From positions 1 to 64,000 of the forward strand of contig NZ_KB891997.1 of the NCBI RefSeq assembly GCF_000373625.1: a stretch of 64,000 nt of DNA, read 5' to 3'. The translations under genes and the position numbers were made by a program. Of this stretch, positions 43,421 through 53,607 are shown piece after piece. The stretch is from Streptomyces sp. LaPpAH-108. GTDB taxonomy: Bacteria > Actinomycetota > Actinomycetes > Streptomycetales > Streptomycetaceae. The notes beneath the pieces were generated by a model. The model did not search any database. It worked only from the letters and a program-made list of their open reading frames with translations, and was not told the origin of the DNA. Positions within the stretch are counted from its first letter, which is position 1. Every line of letters begins with the position of its first letter.

Positions 43421-46400
43421 ATGATCAAACGGTTGCTGGACATGTGGCCGGTCTACCGGCAGATCACCGGAGCCGACTGGCTGGGCCGGGGCAAGGCCGT
43501 CCAGTCGAAGCGGTCCCGCACGCTCAAGCCGCGCACCGAGGAGGCAGACCGGGTCGTGCACTCGGTCTGCCCCTACTGCGCGGTGGGCTGCTCGCAGAAC
43601 GTCTTCGTGAAGGACGAGAAGGTCATCCAGATCGAGGGCAACCCGAACTCCCCGGTCAACCGGGGACGCCTGTGCCCCAAGGGCTCGTGCAGCAAGCAGC
43701 TCGTCACCGGGCCGCAGCGGGAGAACTACGTGCTCTACCGGCCGCCGTACGGCACCGAGTGGCAGCGCATGGACCTGGACACGGCCATGGACAAGGTGGC
43801 CGACCGGGTCCTGGACGCCCGGCGCCGGGGCTGGCAGGACACCGACGACCAGGGCAGGGCGCTCCGCCGCACCCTGGGCTTCGCGGGCCTGGGCGGCGCG
43901 GCGCTGGACAACGAGGAGAACTACCTCATCAAGAAGTTGTTCACCGCCCTCGGCGCCATCCAGATCGAGAACCAGGCGCGTATTTGACACTCCGCCACCG
44001 TTCCCGGTCTGGGAACCTCGATCGGCCGTGGCGGCGCCACCAACTACCCGGAGGACCTCACCAACGCGGACTGCATCATCCTGATGGGCTCGAACATGGC
44101 CGAGGCCCATCCGGTCGCCTTCCAGTGGGTGACCGAGGCCAAGGTGCGCGGCACGCACATCATCCACATCGACCCGCGCTTCACCCGCACCAGCGCGCAC
44201 TCCAACCAGCACGTGCGGATCAGGGTGGGCAGCGACATCGCCTTCCTCGGCGGAGTGGTCAACTACATCCTCTCCCACGACCTGCACTTCAAGGAGTACG
44301 TGCAGGCGTACACCAACGCCACGTTCCTGGTGAACGAGAACTTCCAGGACACCGAGGACCTGGACGGCCTCTTCAGCGGCTACGACCCCGAGACGGGCAG
44401 CTACGACAGCTCCAGCTGGGCGTACGAGACCGTCGAGGAGGGTGCCGACGGACGGCAGGGCAGCACGCTCATCTCCGCCACCCCCGCCCAGGCGAAGGGC
44501 GGCCACGAGGCACCCCCCGGTCAGCCCGGCACGATCGCGACCGACCCCACCATGACGCACCCGCGCTGCGTGCTCCAGATCCTCAAGCGGCACTACTCCC
44601 GGTACACACCGGAGATGGTCGAGCGGGTCTGCGGCATCACTCAGCGGCAGTTCCTCGACGTGTGCCGCGCCTGGACCGAGAACTCGGGCCGCGAGAAGAC
44701 CACCGCGCTCATCTACAGCGTGGGCTGGACCCAGCACACCGTCGGCGCCCAGTACATCCGGGCCGGTTCCATCGTCCAGATGCTGCTCGGCAACCTCGGG
44801 CGGCCCGGCAGCGGCATCCTCGCCCTGCGCGGCCACGCCAGCATCCAGGGGTCCACGGACATCCCGACGCTGTACAACCTGCTGCCCGGCTACATGCCGA
44901 TGCCCAACGTCACCCACCACACGCTGGAGAAGTTCGTGGAGGACGTGCGGCACGTCTACCGCAAGGGCTACTGGTGGAACGCCGACGCCTACATGGTCTC
45001 CCTGCTGAAGGAGTACTGGGGCGACGCGGCCACTCCGGAGAACAACTTCTGCTACGACTACCTGCCACGCATCGACGGCGACCACGGCACGTACCAGACG
45101 ACCATGGACATGATCGCCGGGAAGGTCTACGGCTACTTCCTGATGGGGCAGAACCCCGCTGTCGGCTCGGCGAACGGGCAGCTCCAGCGCCTCGGCCTGG
45201 CCAATCTGGAGTGGCTGGTCGTCCGCGACCTCGCGATGATCGAGAGCGCGACCGTCTGGCGGGACTCCCCGGAGATCGAGCGCGGCGAGATCGTCACCGA
45301 GAAGTGCCCCACCGAGGTGTTCTTCTTCCCCGCCGCCTCTCACGTGGAGAAGTGCGGCACCTTCACCCAGACCCAGCGCATGGTCCAGTGGCGTGACGTG
45401 GCCGTCGAACCCATCGACGACCGCCGCTCCGACCTGTGGTTCTTCTACCACCTCGGCCGGATCCTCCGGGAGAAGCTCCAGCACTCCGAGGACGAGCGCG
45501 ACCGTCCCCTGCTCGACATGGCCTGGGACTACGAGATGGAGGAGGGCGACGAGCCCTCGGCCGCGGACGTCCTGCGCCACATCAACGGCATCGACCTGAA
45601 GACCGGCCGCACCCTCAGCACCTACGAGGACCTCAAGAACGACGGCTCCACCAAGTGCGGCTGCTGGATCTACACCGGCGTCTACGCGGACGAGACCAAC
45701 CTGGCCCGGCGGCGCAACTCCCGCTTCCAGCACCCGATCTCGGAAGGCCAGTGGGCGTTCGTGTGGCCGCTGAACCGGCGGATCCTCTACAACCGGGCCT
45801 CCGCCGACCCCGAGGGCCGCCCGTGGAGCGAGCGCAAGGCCCTGATGTGGTGGGACGAGGAGAAGCGGGAATGGGTCGGCGGCGACAAGCCCGACTTCCA
45901 GCGGCACAAGCCACCGGACTTCCGGCCCGCGCCGGACGCGCACGGTCCGGAAGCACTCTCCGGCGACGACGCCTTCATCATGATGGGCGACGGCAAGGCG
46001 GCGCTGTACACGCCGACCGGCCTGGTGGACGGGCCGCTGCCCACCCACTACGAGCCGGAGGAGTCGCCCGTCCGCAACCCCCTGTACGGGCAGCAGTCCA
46101 ACCCGACGCGGACGATCTACAAGAAGACCTTCAACCCCTACAACCCCTCGCCGCCCCAGCCGCACGAGGAAGTGTTCCCGTACGTGTTCACCGCGTCGCG
46201 GTACACCGAGCACCACACGGCGGGCGCGATGAGCCGTACCCTGCCCTACCTCTCGGAGCTGCAGCCCGGGCTCACCGTCGAGGTGTCGCCGGAGCTGGCC
46301 GCCGAGCGGGGGCTGCATCACATGGGCTGGGCCCATGTGATCACCAGCCGTACCGCGGTGGAGGCCAAGGTGGTCGTCACCGACCGGCTGGCGCCGCTGA

Positions 46401-46759
46401 AGCTCGACGGCCGCACGGTGCACCAGATGTGGATGCCCATCCACTGGGGCAACCTCGGCATCACCGTCGGCGACGTGACCAACGACCTGATCGGCGTCGT
46501 GCTCGACTCCAACGTGCTGATCCAGGAGAGCAAGGTCATCACCTGCGACATCCAGCCAGGGCGGCGGCCCCGAGGCCCCGAACTCCTGGCGTACGTCGCG
46601 GAGTACCGGCGCCGCGCCGGGGTCACCCTGGACACCGGCACCCACGAATTGACGGTCGACTACCCCGAGGCCGACATGTCGTCCGGCGCCCCTGACGGGC
46701 AGCAGCCGGGCCAGGGCGGCACGTCCTCGCCGGGCTACGGACCGGAGGCATCCTCATGA
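43421..46759 (+). CDS. Selenocysteine-containing formate dehydrogenase, catalytic subunit
   Basis: 1112 aa when the in-frame TGA at 43985-43987 is read as selenocysteine (residue 189). Both sides keep one frame: NQARI-Sec-HSATVPGLGTSIGRGGATN matches the conserved Sec site of FdnG/FdhF-type enzymes. A [4Fe-4S] cluster is bound by C50PYC53AVGC57 and GRLCPKGS; a bis-MGD molybdopterin (or tungstopterin) fold follows, ending in the dinucleotide-binding domain (HHMGWAHVITSRTAVEAKVVV). No twin-arginine signal is visible at MIKRLLDMWPVYRQ, so the active site may be cytoplasmic. Operon with Fe-S and NrfD-like subunits (ATGA overlaps). Confidence 0.95.
43985..44034 (+). promoter_or_regulatory. SECIS element directing selenocysteine insertion
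   Basis: Directly after the TGA, GTTCCC (44000-44005) and GGGAAC (44011-44016) form a perfect stem closing the loop GGTCT, the same loop as in E. coli fdhF, 12 nt from the UGA. A lower stem CCGCCAC (43992-43998) with GTGGCGG (44028-44034) is also possible. SelB is encoded 6.4 kb downstream. Confidence 0.92.
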
Positions 46760-47841
46760 GCACGGACATGGACCACACGGCCAAGGACGGGGCCAAAGGC
46801 ACCGCCGGGCAGCCGGAGGAGGGCTGGGACAACAGCTTCTTCGGCCCGCTGGCCGACCCGGCCGGAGACGCCGGATACCCCGAGGACCACCCGCCCCGGA
46901 TGGGCTTCTTCACCGACACCTCCATCTGCATCGGCTGCAAGGCCTGCGAGGTGGCCTGCAAGGAGTGGAACGCCGTCCCGGCCGACGGCTTCGAGCTGAC
47001 CGGCATGTCGTACGACAACACCGGCTCGCTCGGCGCCAGCAGCTGGCGGCACGTCGCCTTCATCGAGCAGGACCTCAGACTCGGCGACCAGGACTCCGGT
47101 CTGGTCGGCCTGCCCACCGGCCCCTCCGGCACCGAGACGGCCGCCGAGACCGTCGCCGGGGCGCTGCGCAAGGGCCACCGGGCGGGCGGTGAACTCGGCA
47201 CCGAACCGGTCGACCTGGGCTTCCCCAGCTTCGACCTGCCCGGCGCCGGGAGCGGCGAGGAGACCCGGCAGGACTTCCGCTGGCTGATGTCCTCCGACGT
47301 GTGCAAACACTGCACCCACGCGGGCTGCCTCGACGTCTGCCCGACCGGCGCGCTCTTCCGCACCGAGTTCGGTACCGTCGTCGTGCAGCCCGACATCTGC
47401 AACGGCTGCGGCTACTGCGTCTCCGGCTGCCCCTACGGCGTCATCGACCGGCGCCCGGTCGACGGCCGCGCCTGGAAGTGCACCCTGTGCTACGACCGGC
47501 TCAAGGGCGGCCTCGAACCCGCCTGCGCCAAGGCCTGCCCCACCGACTCCATCCAGTTCGGCGAGCTGGACGAGCTGCGCGAACGCGCCGACCACCGCCT
47601 GGCCCAGCTCCAGGACGCGGGCGTGAAGTCCGCCCAGCTCTACGGCCGCGACCCCGAGGACGGCGTCGGCGGCGACGGCGCCTTCTTCCTGCTCCTCGAC
47701 GAGCCCGAGGTCTACGGACTGCCGCCGGACCCGATCGTCACCACCCGGGACGTGGGTTCCATGTGGAAGCACGCCGGAGTGGCCGGCGCGCTCATGGTGG
47801 CCGCGACCGCCGCCGTGTTCTTCAAGGGAGGACGCCGATGA
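46756..47841 (+). CDS. Formate dehydrogenase Fe-S (beta) subunit
   Basis: 361 aa. Four ferredoxin-type Cys clusters: CIGCKACEVACKEWN, CKHCTHAGCLDVCPTGA, CNGCGYCVSGCPYGV and CTLCYDRLKGGLEPACAKACP. A C-terminal membrane helix (AGVAGALMVAATAAVFF) anchors it, as in FdnH. Passes electrons from the Sec subunit to the membrane partner. Confidence 0.92.
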   Translation: MSTDMDHTAKDGAKGTAGQPEEGWDNSFFGPLADPAGDAGYPEDHPPRMGFFTDTSICIGCKACEVACKEWNAVPADGFELTGMSYDNTGSLGASSWRHVAFIEQDLRLGDQDSGLVGLPTGPSGTETAAETVAGALRKGHRAGGELGTEPVDLGFPSFDLPGAGSGEETRQDFRWLMSSDVCKHCTHAGCLDVCPTGALFRTEFGTVVVQPDICNGCGYCVSGCPYGVIDRRPVDGRAWKCTLCYDRLKGGLEPACAKACPTDSIQFGELDELRERADHRLAQLQDAGVKSAQLYGRDPEDGVGGDGAFFLLLDEPEVYGLPPDPIVTTRDVGSMWKHAGVAGALMVAATAAVFFKGGRR

Positions 47842-48926
47842 CCGACGGCCATGGCGCACGGCCTGCCACCGGCAACGGCGGCCGCAAGCGGAAGAAGAAG
47901 CACGGCGGCGAGGAGTCGATGGTCCCCGACGCCGACTTCAAGTCCTACTACGGCCGCCCCGTGCTCAAACCCCCGGTCTGGGAGTGGATGGTCCCCGCCT
48001 ACCTCCTGACCGGCGGCCTCTCGGCGGGCGCCACCCTGCTCTCCGTCGGCGCGGACCTCACCGACCGGCCCGCGCTGTGCCGGTCCTGCCGCATCGGCGG
48101 CTTCGGCGCCCTGCTCGCCTCCAGCTACCTCCTCATCGGAGACCTCGGCCGCCCCCTGCGCTTCCACCACATGATGCGCGTGGCCAAACCGACCTCCCCG
48201 ATGTCCATGGGCACCTGGATCCTCATGTCCTACGGCCCGGGCAGCTCCCTGGCCGGAATGGTCGAGTGCCTGCCGAAGTCCTGGCGCACCCACAGCCGTT
48301 ACGGCCCTCTGCTGAAGTGGGTCGCCCGGCTCAGCGGCATGTCCGCCGCCGTGATCGCGCCCGCCCTCGCCTCGTACACCGCCGTCCTCCTCGCCGACAC
48401 CGCGGTGCCCGCCTGGCACGGCGCCTACCGGGAGATGCCCTTCGTCTTCACCGGTTCCGCCGCCGCCAGCGCCGCGGGCCTCGCCCTCGCCACGACGCCG
48501 CTGAAGGAAGCGGGCCCCGCCCGCAAACTGGCCGTCCTCGGCGCGGCGATCGAGATCACGGCGGCCCGCCTCATCGACCGCAAGCCGGACTTCGAGACCT
48601 CCACGTTCACCCACGGCGAGCCGCACCATCTGCGGCAGACGTCGGAGCGCCTCACCCTCGCCGGCACCCTTGTCGCCGTCACCCTCGCCCGGCGCAGCCG
48701 CGTCGCCGCCGTGCTCGGCGGCCTCGCCCTCGTCGCGGGCAGCGGCTTCCAGCGCTTCGGCACCTTCGAGGCGGGCGTGGAATCCACCAAGGACCCCATC
48801 TACGTGGTGAAGCCGCAGCGCGAACGCCTCAACGCCCGCCGCGCGGAACAGGAGAGGCAGCGGCAGGAAGAGGAGGAGCGGGAGCGCACGCGCGAGCAAG
48901 AGGGGGAACAGCGGGGCGGTCAGTGA
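47838..48926 (+). CDS. NrfD-like membrane subunit of formate dehydrogenase
   Basis: 362 aa from ATG at 47838, overlapping the beta-subunit stop. Eight or so hydrophobic segments; WEWMVPAYLLTGGLSAGATLL, LLIGDLGRPLRFHHMMRV and PMSMGTWILMSYG are typical of the NrfD/PsrC quinone-reducing family, in place of a cytochrome b FdnI. Highly charged N- and C-terminal tails (KRKKKHGGEE; QRQEEEERERTREQ). Confidence 0.9.
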   Translation: MTDGHGARPATGNGGRKRKKKHGGEESMVPDADFKSYYGRPVLKPPVWEWMVPAYLLTGGLSAGATLLSVGADLTDRPALCRSCRIGGFGALLASSYLLIGDLGRPLRFHHMMRVAKPTSPMSMGTWILMSYGPGSSLAGMVECLPKSWRTHSRYGPLLKWVARLSGMSAAVIAPALASYTAVLLADTAVPAWHGAYREMPFVFTGSAAASAAGLALATTPLKEAGPARKLAVLGAAIEITAARLIDRKPDFETSTFTHGEPHHLRQTSERLTLAGTLVAVTLARRSRVAAVLGGLALVAGSGFQRFGTFEAGVESTKDPIYVVKPQRERLNARRAEQERQRQEEEERERTREQEGEQRGGQ

Positions 48927-49046
48927 CCGGACTGCGGCAGGGCGGCCACTGACCGTCCCTGGCCGGTGTGGCGCGGGTGCCCCGGGGCCCCGGCCGTCGT
49001 AGCCTGGCAGGTGCCTCAGCCGGTCAGGCCAGAACGAGGGTGCCCG

Positions 49047-50411
49047 ATGGACCGCCGTCACGCCTCCGCCACGGACGCCGCCCCGCCCGTCGACGCACGG
49101 CGGCGGCTGCCCCGTACCGACGTGCTGCTGGCCGATCCCCGGCTGGACGCTGCCGCGCTGCGCCTGGGGCGCGACTTCGTCAAGGAGGTCGTCGCCCGCG
49201 TCCAGGACAAGGCCCGCACCGGCGAGGTGCCGATCGCCGAGATCGCCGACCGCGCGGTGGCCGCCCTGCCCGCCACCGCCTCCGCGCTGCGCCCCGTCCT
49301 CAACGCCACCGGCGTCCTGCTCCACACCAACCTCGGCCGCGCGCCGCTCTCCGAGGCCGCCCGCGACGCCGTCCTGGCCGCCTCCGGCACCACCGACGTC
49401 GAACTCGACCTCGCCACCGGCGCCCGTTCCCGGCGCGGTCGCTCCGCACTCGACGCCCTGCGGCGCGCCGTACCGGCCGCCGGGGACGCCCATGTCGTCA
49501 ACAACGGCGCCGCCGCACTCGTCCTGGCCGCCACCGCGCTCGCCCAGGGCCGCGAGATCGTCGTCAGCCGGGGCGAGATGGTAGAGATCGGCGACGGCTT
49601 CCGCCTGCCCGACCTGCTCGTCTCCACCGGCGCCCGGCTCCGTGAGGTCGGCACCACCAACCGCACCACCCGTGCCGACTACGCCGCCGCGATCGGCCCC
49701 GACAGCGGCTTCATCCTCAAGATCCACCCCTCCAACTTCCGTGTCACCGGCTTCACCAGCGAAGCCACCGTGACCGAACTCGCGGGTCTCGGCGTCCCCG
49801 TGATCGCCGACATCGGCTCCGGACTGCTCGCCCCCGAACCCGCCCTGCCCGACGAACCCGACGCCACCACCTGGCTGCGCGCCGGAGCCTCCCTGGTCAC
49901 CGCCAGCGGCGACAAACTCCTCGGCGGCCCCCAGTGCGGACTCCTCCTCGGCGACGCCGACCTCGTACGACGCCTGGCCCGGCATCCCCTCGCCCGCGCC
50001 CTGCGCGTCGACAAACTCACCCTCGCCGCCCTGGAGGCGACCGTCCGCGGCCCCCTCACCCCGACCGCCGCCGCCCTCCGCGCCGACATCGGGGAACTGC
50101 GCGAGCGTGCCCAGCGGCTCGCCGCGATGCTCCGCGCCGACGGCGTCGACAGCCGGGGCGTCGACAGCGAGGCCGTCGTCGGCGGCGGCGGCGCCCCCGG
50201 CGTCACCCTGCCCAGCGCCGCCGTCTCCCTGCCCACCGAGTACGCCGCCCGGCTGCGCCAGGCGGACCCCGCCGTCATGACCCGCGTCGAGAACGGCCGC
50301 TGCCTGCTCGACCTGCGCGCCGTACCCGAGGAATCCGACGCCCAACTCGCCGAAGCCGTACGGCAGTCCAAGCCCGCCGAGGACACCGCCACCACCGGAA
50401 CCGGGAGCTGA
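49047..50411 (+). CDS. selA: L-seryl-tRNA(Sec) selenium transferase SelA
   Basis: 454 aa from ATG at 49047. PLP fold type I; Schiff-base Lys in SGDKLLGGPQ, with NATGVLLHTNLGRAPLS and HPSNFRVTGFT conserved. Converts Ser-tRNA(Sec) to Sec-tRNA(Sec) using selenophosphate. 120 bp after the fdh operon; 2 bp before selB. Confidence 0.95.
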   Translation: MDRRHASATDAAPPVDARRRLPRTDVLLADPRLDAAALRLGRDFVKEVVARVQDKARTGEVPIAEIADRAVAALPATASALRPVLNATGVLLHTNLGRAPLSEAARDAVLAASGTTDVELDLATGARSRRGRSALDALRRAVPAAGDAHVVNNGAAALVLAATALAQGREIVVSRGEMVEIGDGFRLPDLLVSTGARLREVGTTNRTTRADYAAAIGPDSGFILKIHPSNFRVTGFTSEATVTELAGLGVPVIADIGSGLLAPEPALPDEPDATTWLRAGASLVTASGDKLLGGPQCGLLLGDADLVRRLARHPLARALRVDKLTLAALEATVRGPLTPTAAALRADIGELRERAQRLAAMLRADGVDSRGVDSEAVVGGGGAPGVTLPSAAVSLPTEYAARLRQADPAVMTRVENGRCLLDLRAVPEESDAQLAEAVRQSKPAEDTATTGTGS

Positions 50412-50413
50412 CC

Positions 50414-52183
50414 GTGCACGTCGTCGCCACCGCCGGACACGTCGACCACGGCAAGTCCGCCCTGCTGCGCGCCCTCACCGGCATGGAACCCGACCGCTGG
50501 GCCGAGGAACGCCGCCGGGGCATGACCCTCGACCTCGGCTTCGTCTGGACCCGGCTGCCCGGCGCGGGCGACCTCGCCTTCGTCGACGTACCCGGCCACG
50601 AACGCCTCGTGGGCAACATGCTCGCCGGAGTCGGCCCCGTCCCCGCCGTCCTCTTCGTCGTCGCCGCCGACCAGGGCTGGCAGCCCCAGTCCGAGGAACA
50701 CCTCGCCGTCCTGGACGCCCTCGGCGTACGGCACGGCCTGCTCGCCGTCTCCCGCAGCGACCTCGCGGACCCCGAGGCCACCCGCGAACAGGCCCTCGCC
50801 CGCATCGCGGAATCCTCCCTCGGCAAGATCCCGAGCGTCGCCGTCAGCCCCGTCACCGGACAGGGCCTGGACGACCTGCGCGCCGCCCTCGCCCGGCTGA
50901 CCGCCGAACTGCCCGCCCCGGACCTGGACGGCGACGTACGGCTCTGGGTGGACCGCTCCTTCACCGTGCGCGGCCACGGCACCGTCGTCACCGGCACCCT
51001 CGGCGCGGGCACCCTGCGCGTCGGCGACCGGCTCCACCTCGCCCGCGACGGCGCCACCCTGCGGGTGCGCGGCCTGGAGAGCCTGAAGGAGACCCACCAG
51101 GAGATCGGCGCAGTCGCCCGGGTCGCCGTCAATGTCACCGGACCCGGCGCCGCGACACTGCGCCGGGGCGACGCGCTCCTCACCCCGGACCGCTGGCTCA
51201 CCAGCGACACGATCGACGTACGGCTGCGCGGCGACGCCGCCCGCGACCTGCCCCGCGAACTCACCTTCCACGCGGGCTCGGCGGCGGTCCCCGTCACGGT
51301 CCGCCCGCTCGGCGCGGACACCGCACGGCTGCGCCTGGCCGCACCGCTCCCGCTGCGCGTCGGCGACGACGCGCTGCTGCGCGACCCCGGACGCCACCGT
51401 GTCCCGGCCGGGATCACCGTGCTCGACGTCCGCCCGCCCCGGCTCACCCGGCGCGGCGCCGCAGCCGCCCGCGACCTCGAACTGAGCACCACGCCAGGGC
51501 GTGCCGACGGCGCCGCGGAACTCCGCCGCCGCGGCCTGATCCGCCGCACCGACCTGCTCGCCATGGGCGTACCGCCGCCCGCCGAACCCGTCGCCGGGGA
51601 CTGGCTCGCGGACCCCGACCACTGGGCGGCCCTGAAGACCCGCCTGGCGGAAGCGGTCGAACAGCACGCCGCCCGCCACCCCCTGGAGCCCGGGCTGCCC
51701 CCGGAAGAGGCCCGGCACGCGCTCGGGCTGCCGGACCGCGCCCTGGTCGACGCCCTGCTCGCCCAGTCGCCCGGCCTGCGCCGCAGCGAGGGCCGGATCT
51801 ACGGCGCGGAGGCCCGCCCCAGCCTTCCGCCCGAGGTGGAGGCGGCGGTCGCGCGGGTGCGCGCCGACCTCACCCGCGAGCCGTTCCAGGCCCCGGACGC
51901 CGACCGGCTGCGCGAACTCGGCCTCACCCCCAAACTGCTGGCGGCGGCCGAGGCGGCGGGGGCGCTCCTGCGGATCGACAAGGGACTCGTGCTGCTGCCG
52001 GGCGCGGACACCCGGGCCGCCGCCGTCCTGGCCCGCCTGGAGCAGCCGTTCACCGCGAGCCAGGCCTGCCGGGCGCTCCACACCACCCGCCGGGTCGGCA
52101 TCCCGCTCCTGGAGTACCTGGACCGGCACGGCCACACCGTGCGCGTGGAGGGCGCCCTGCGCCGCTGCCGGAGCGCGGAATGA
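50414..52183 (+). CDS. selB: Selenocysteine-specific elongation factor SelB
   Basis: 589 aa from GTG at 50414. GTPase motifs G1 GHVDHGKS (8-15), G3 DVPGHE and a divergent G4 (SRSD where NKxD/TKxD is usual). EF-Tu-like domains 2-3 (GHGTVVTGTL), then winged-helix repeats over the last 200 residues that should bind the SECIS hairpin. Brings Sec-tRNA to the UGA codon of the formate dehydrogenase mRNA. Confidence 0.95.
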   Translation: MHVVATAGHVDHGKSALLRALTGMEPDRWAEERRRGMTLDLGFVWTRLPGAGDLAFVDVPGHERLVGNMLAGVGPVPAVLFVVAADQGWQPQSEEHLAVLDALGVRHGLLAVSRSDLADPEATREQALARIAESSLGKIPSVAVSPVTGQGLDDLRAALARLTAELPAPDLDGDVRLWVDRSFTVRGHGTVVTGTLGAGTLRVGDRLHLARDGATLRVRGLESLKETHQEIGAVARVAVNVTGPGAATLRRGDALLTPDRWLTSDTIDVRLRGDAARDLPRELTFHAGSAAVPVTVRPLGADTARLRLAAPLPLRVGDDALLRDPGRHRVPAGITVLDVRPPRLTRRGAAAARDLELSTTPGRADGAAELRRRGLIRRTDLLAMGVPPPAEPVAGDWLADPDHWAALKTRLAEAVEQHAARHPLEPGLPPEEARHALGLPDRALVDALLAQSPGLRRSEGRIYGAEARPSLPPEVEAAVARVRADLTREPFQAPDADRLRELGLTPKLLAAAEAAGALLRIDKGLVLLPGADTRAAAVLARLEQPFTASQACRALHTTRRVGIPLLEYLDRHGHTVRVEGALRRCRSAE

Positions 52184-52258
52184 GGGGCGCGGAGCGAGGG
52201 GGCCGCGGAATGAGGGAGCGCGGGATGCTCCGACCGCTCCGGCTGAGGGAGCGGGGAC

Positions 52259-52354
52259 TGGCGGAGACGAACGGGAATCGAACCCGCCTGCCCGAGTTGC
52301 TCGGACACCTCGGTTTTGAAGACCGGGAGGGCCACCAGGCACCCATGCGTCTCC
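52259..52354 (-). tRNA. selC: tRNA-Sec (anticodon TCA)
   Basis: On the minus strand: acceptor GGAGACG pairing with CGTCTCC, anticodon loop CTTCAAA with TCA (52319-52317), long variable arm, T-arm GGGTTCGATTCCC, and encoded CCA (52261-52259). 96 nt, typical of bacterial tRNA-Sec. Lies between selB and selD but points the other way. Confidence 0.93.
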
Positions 52355-52497
52355 CCGCGGGCCGTCACCGGGCGGATGCCCCGGCCACGCGCACATCGAA
52401 CCCCCGCCCCCGCCCCGAGTCAACACGCCACACGGCATCCCCCGAGGACACGTCCCGAACGCCCCACCCGCAGATGTGAGCGAGGACTGAGACAGCC

Positions 52498-53514
52498 ATG
52501 ACCGACACCCGTACCGCCCCCGAGCGCGACACCGTGCGGCTCACCCAGTACGCCCACGGCGGCGGCTGCGCCTGCAAGATCCCGCCGGGCGAGCTGGAGG
52601 AGATCGTCACCGGGCTCACACCCCCGGGCTCGGCCACGGACGACTTGGTGGTGGGCCTGGAGCACGGCGACGACGCGGCGGTGGTCCGGCTGCCCGGCGG
52701 GCTCGCCGCCGTCGCCACCGCGGACTTCTTCACCCCCGTCGTGGACGACCCCTACGACTGGGGCCGCATCGCCGCCGCCAACGCCCTCTCCGACGTCTAC
52801 GCCATGGGCGGCACCCCGCTCGTCGCCGTCAACCTGCTCGGCTGGCCCCGCGACGTGCTCCCCTTCGACCTGGCCCGCGAGGTGCTGCGCGGCGGCATGG
52901 ACGTGGCCACCCAGGCGGGCTGCGCGGTCGGCGGCGGCCACAGCGTGGACGACCCCGAGCCCAAGTACGGCATGGCCGTGACCGGCGTCGTCGACCCGGA
53001 CCGGCTGCTGCGCAATGACGCCGGGCGGGCCGGGGTGCCGCTGTCGCTGACCAAGCCGCTCGGCCTGGGCGTGCTCAACAACCGGCACAAGACGACCGGC
53101 GAGGTCTTCCCGCAGGCCGTGGAGACGATGGTCGCCCTCAACCGCGACGCGGCGCGGGCCGCACTGGACGCGGGCGCCGTCTGCGCCACCGACGTGACCG
53201 GCTTCGGCCTCCTCGGCCACCTCTACAAGATGGCGCGCGCCTCCGGGGTGAGCGCCGTCATCGACTCCGCCGCCGTCCCCTATCTCGACGGCGCCGTGGA
53301 GGCCGCCCGCGAGGGGTACGTCAGCGGCGGTACGCGGCGCAACCTGGACTGGGTCGCGCCGTACACGGACTTCGGCGCCGCCGACGAGCTGACCCGGCTG
53401 CTCCTGGCCGACGCCCAGACGTCCGGCGGGCTGCTCGTCGCGGGGGAGGTGCCGGGTGCGCCGGTGATCGGGGAGCTGGTGCCGGAGGGGCCGTACCGGC
53501 TGGTGGTGCGCTGA
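52498..53514 (+). CDS. selD: Selenide, water dikinase SelD
   Basis: 338 aa. Catalytic loop GGGCACKIPP (Cys24, Cys26, Lys27; this copy carries Cys, not Sec, at the active position), ATP-site motifs DDAAVVRLP, TADFFTPVVDDPYDWG and GGHSVDDPEPKYGMA. Makes selenophosphate for SelA. Confidence 0.95.
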   Translation: MTDTRTAPERDTVRLTQYAHGGGCACKIPPGELEEIVTGLTPPGSATDDLVVGLEHGDDAAVVRLPGGLAAVATADFFTPVVDDPYDWGRIAAANALSDVYAMGGTPLVAVNLLGWPRDVLPFDLAREVLRGGMDVATQAGCAVGGGHSVDDPEPKYGMAVTGVVDPDRLLRNDAGRAGVPLSLTKPLGLGVLNNRHKTTGEVFPQAVETMVALNRDAARAALDAGAVCATDVTGFGLLGHLYKMARASGVSAVIDSAAVPYLDGAVEAAREGYVSGGTRRNLDWVAPYTDFGAADELTRLLLADAQTSGGLLVAGEVPGAPVIGELVPEGPYRLVVR

Positions 53515-53607
53515 CGGAGGCTGTGGAGAGGGCCTGTCGACGGGGGTCTGCTGACGGGGGCGCCTGCGGGCGCGTTCTGCGGGCGGGTTTGTCGGCAGGC
53601 CCGTCCG

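Noticed and set aside
43421..44100. Frameshift or nonsense mutation splitting the formate dehydrogenase gene
   Set aside because: The frame is unchanged across the TGA, the site equals the known Sec position, a SECIS hairpin follows and all Sec machinery is present.
14489..53514. A selenoneine (senABC) cluster formed by an EgtB-like protein and SelD
   Set aside because: The EgtB gene sits in a complete egtABCD operon 34 kb from selD, and no selenosugar synthase (SenB-like) gene is present.
53515..53607. selD terminator
   Set aside because: GGGCCTG and CAGGCCC are complementary but about 60 nt apart with a poorly paired interior; not convincing.
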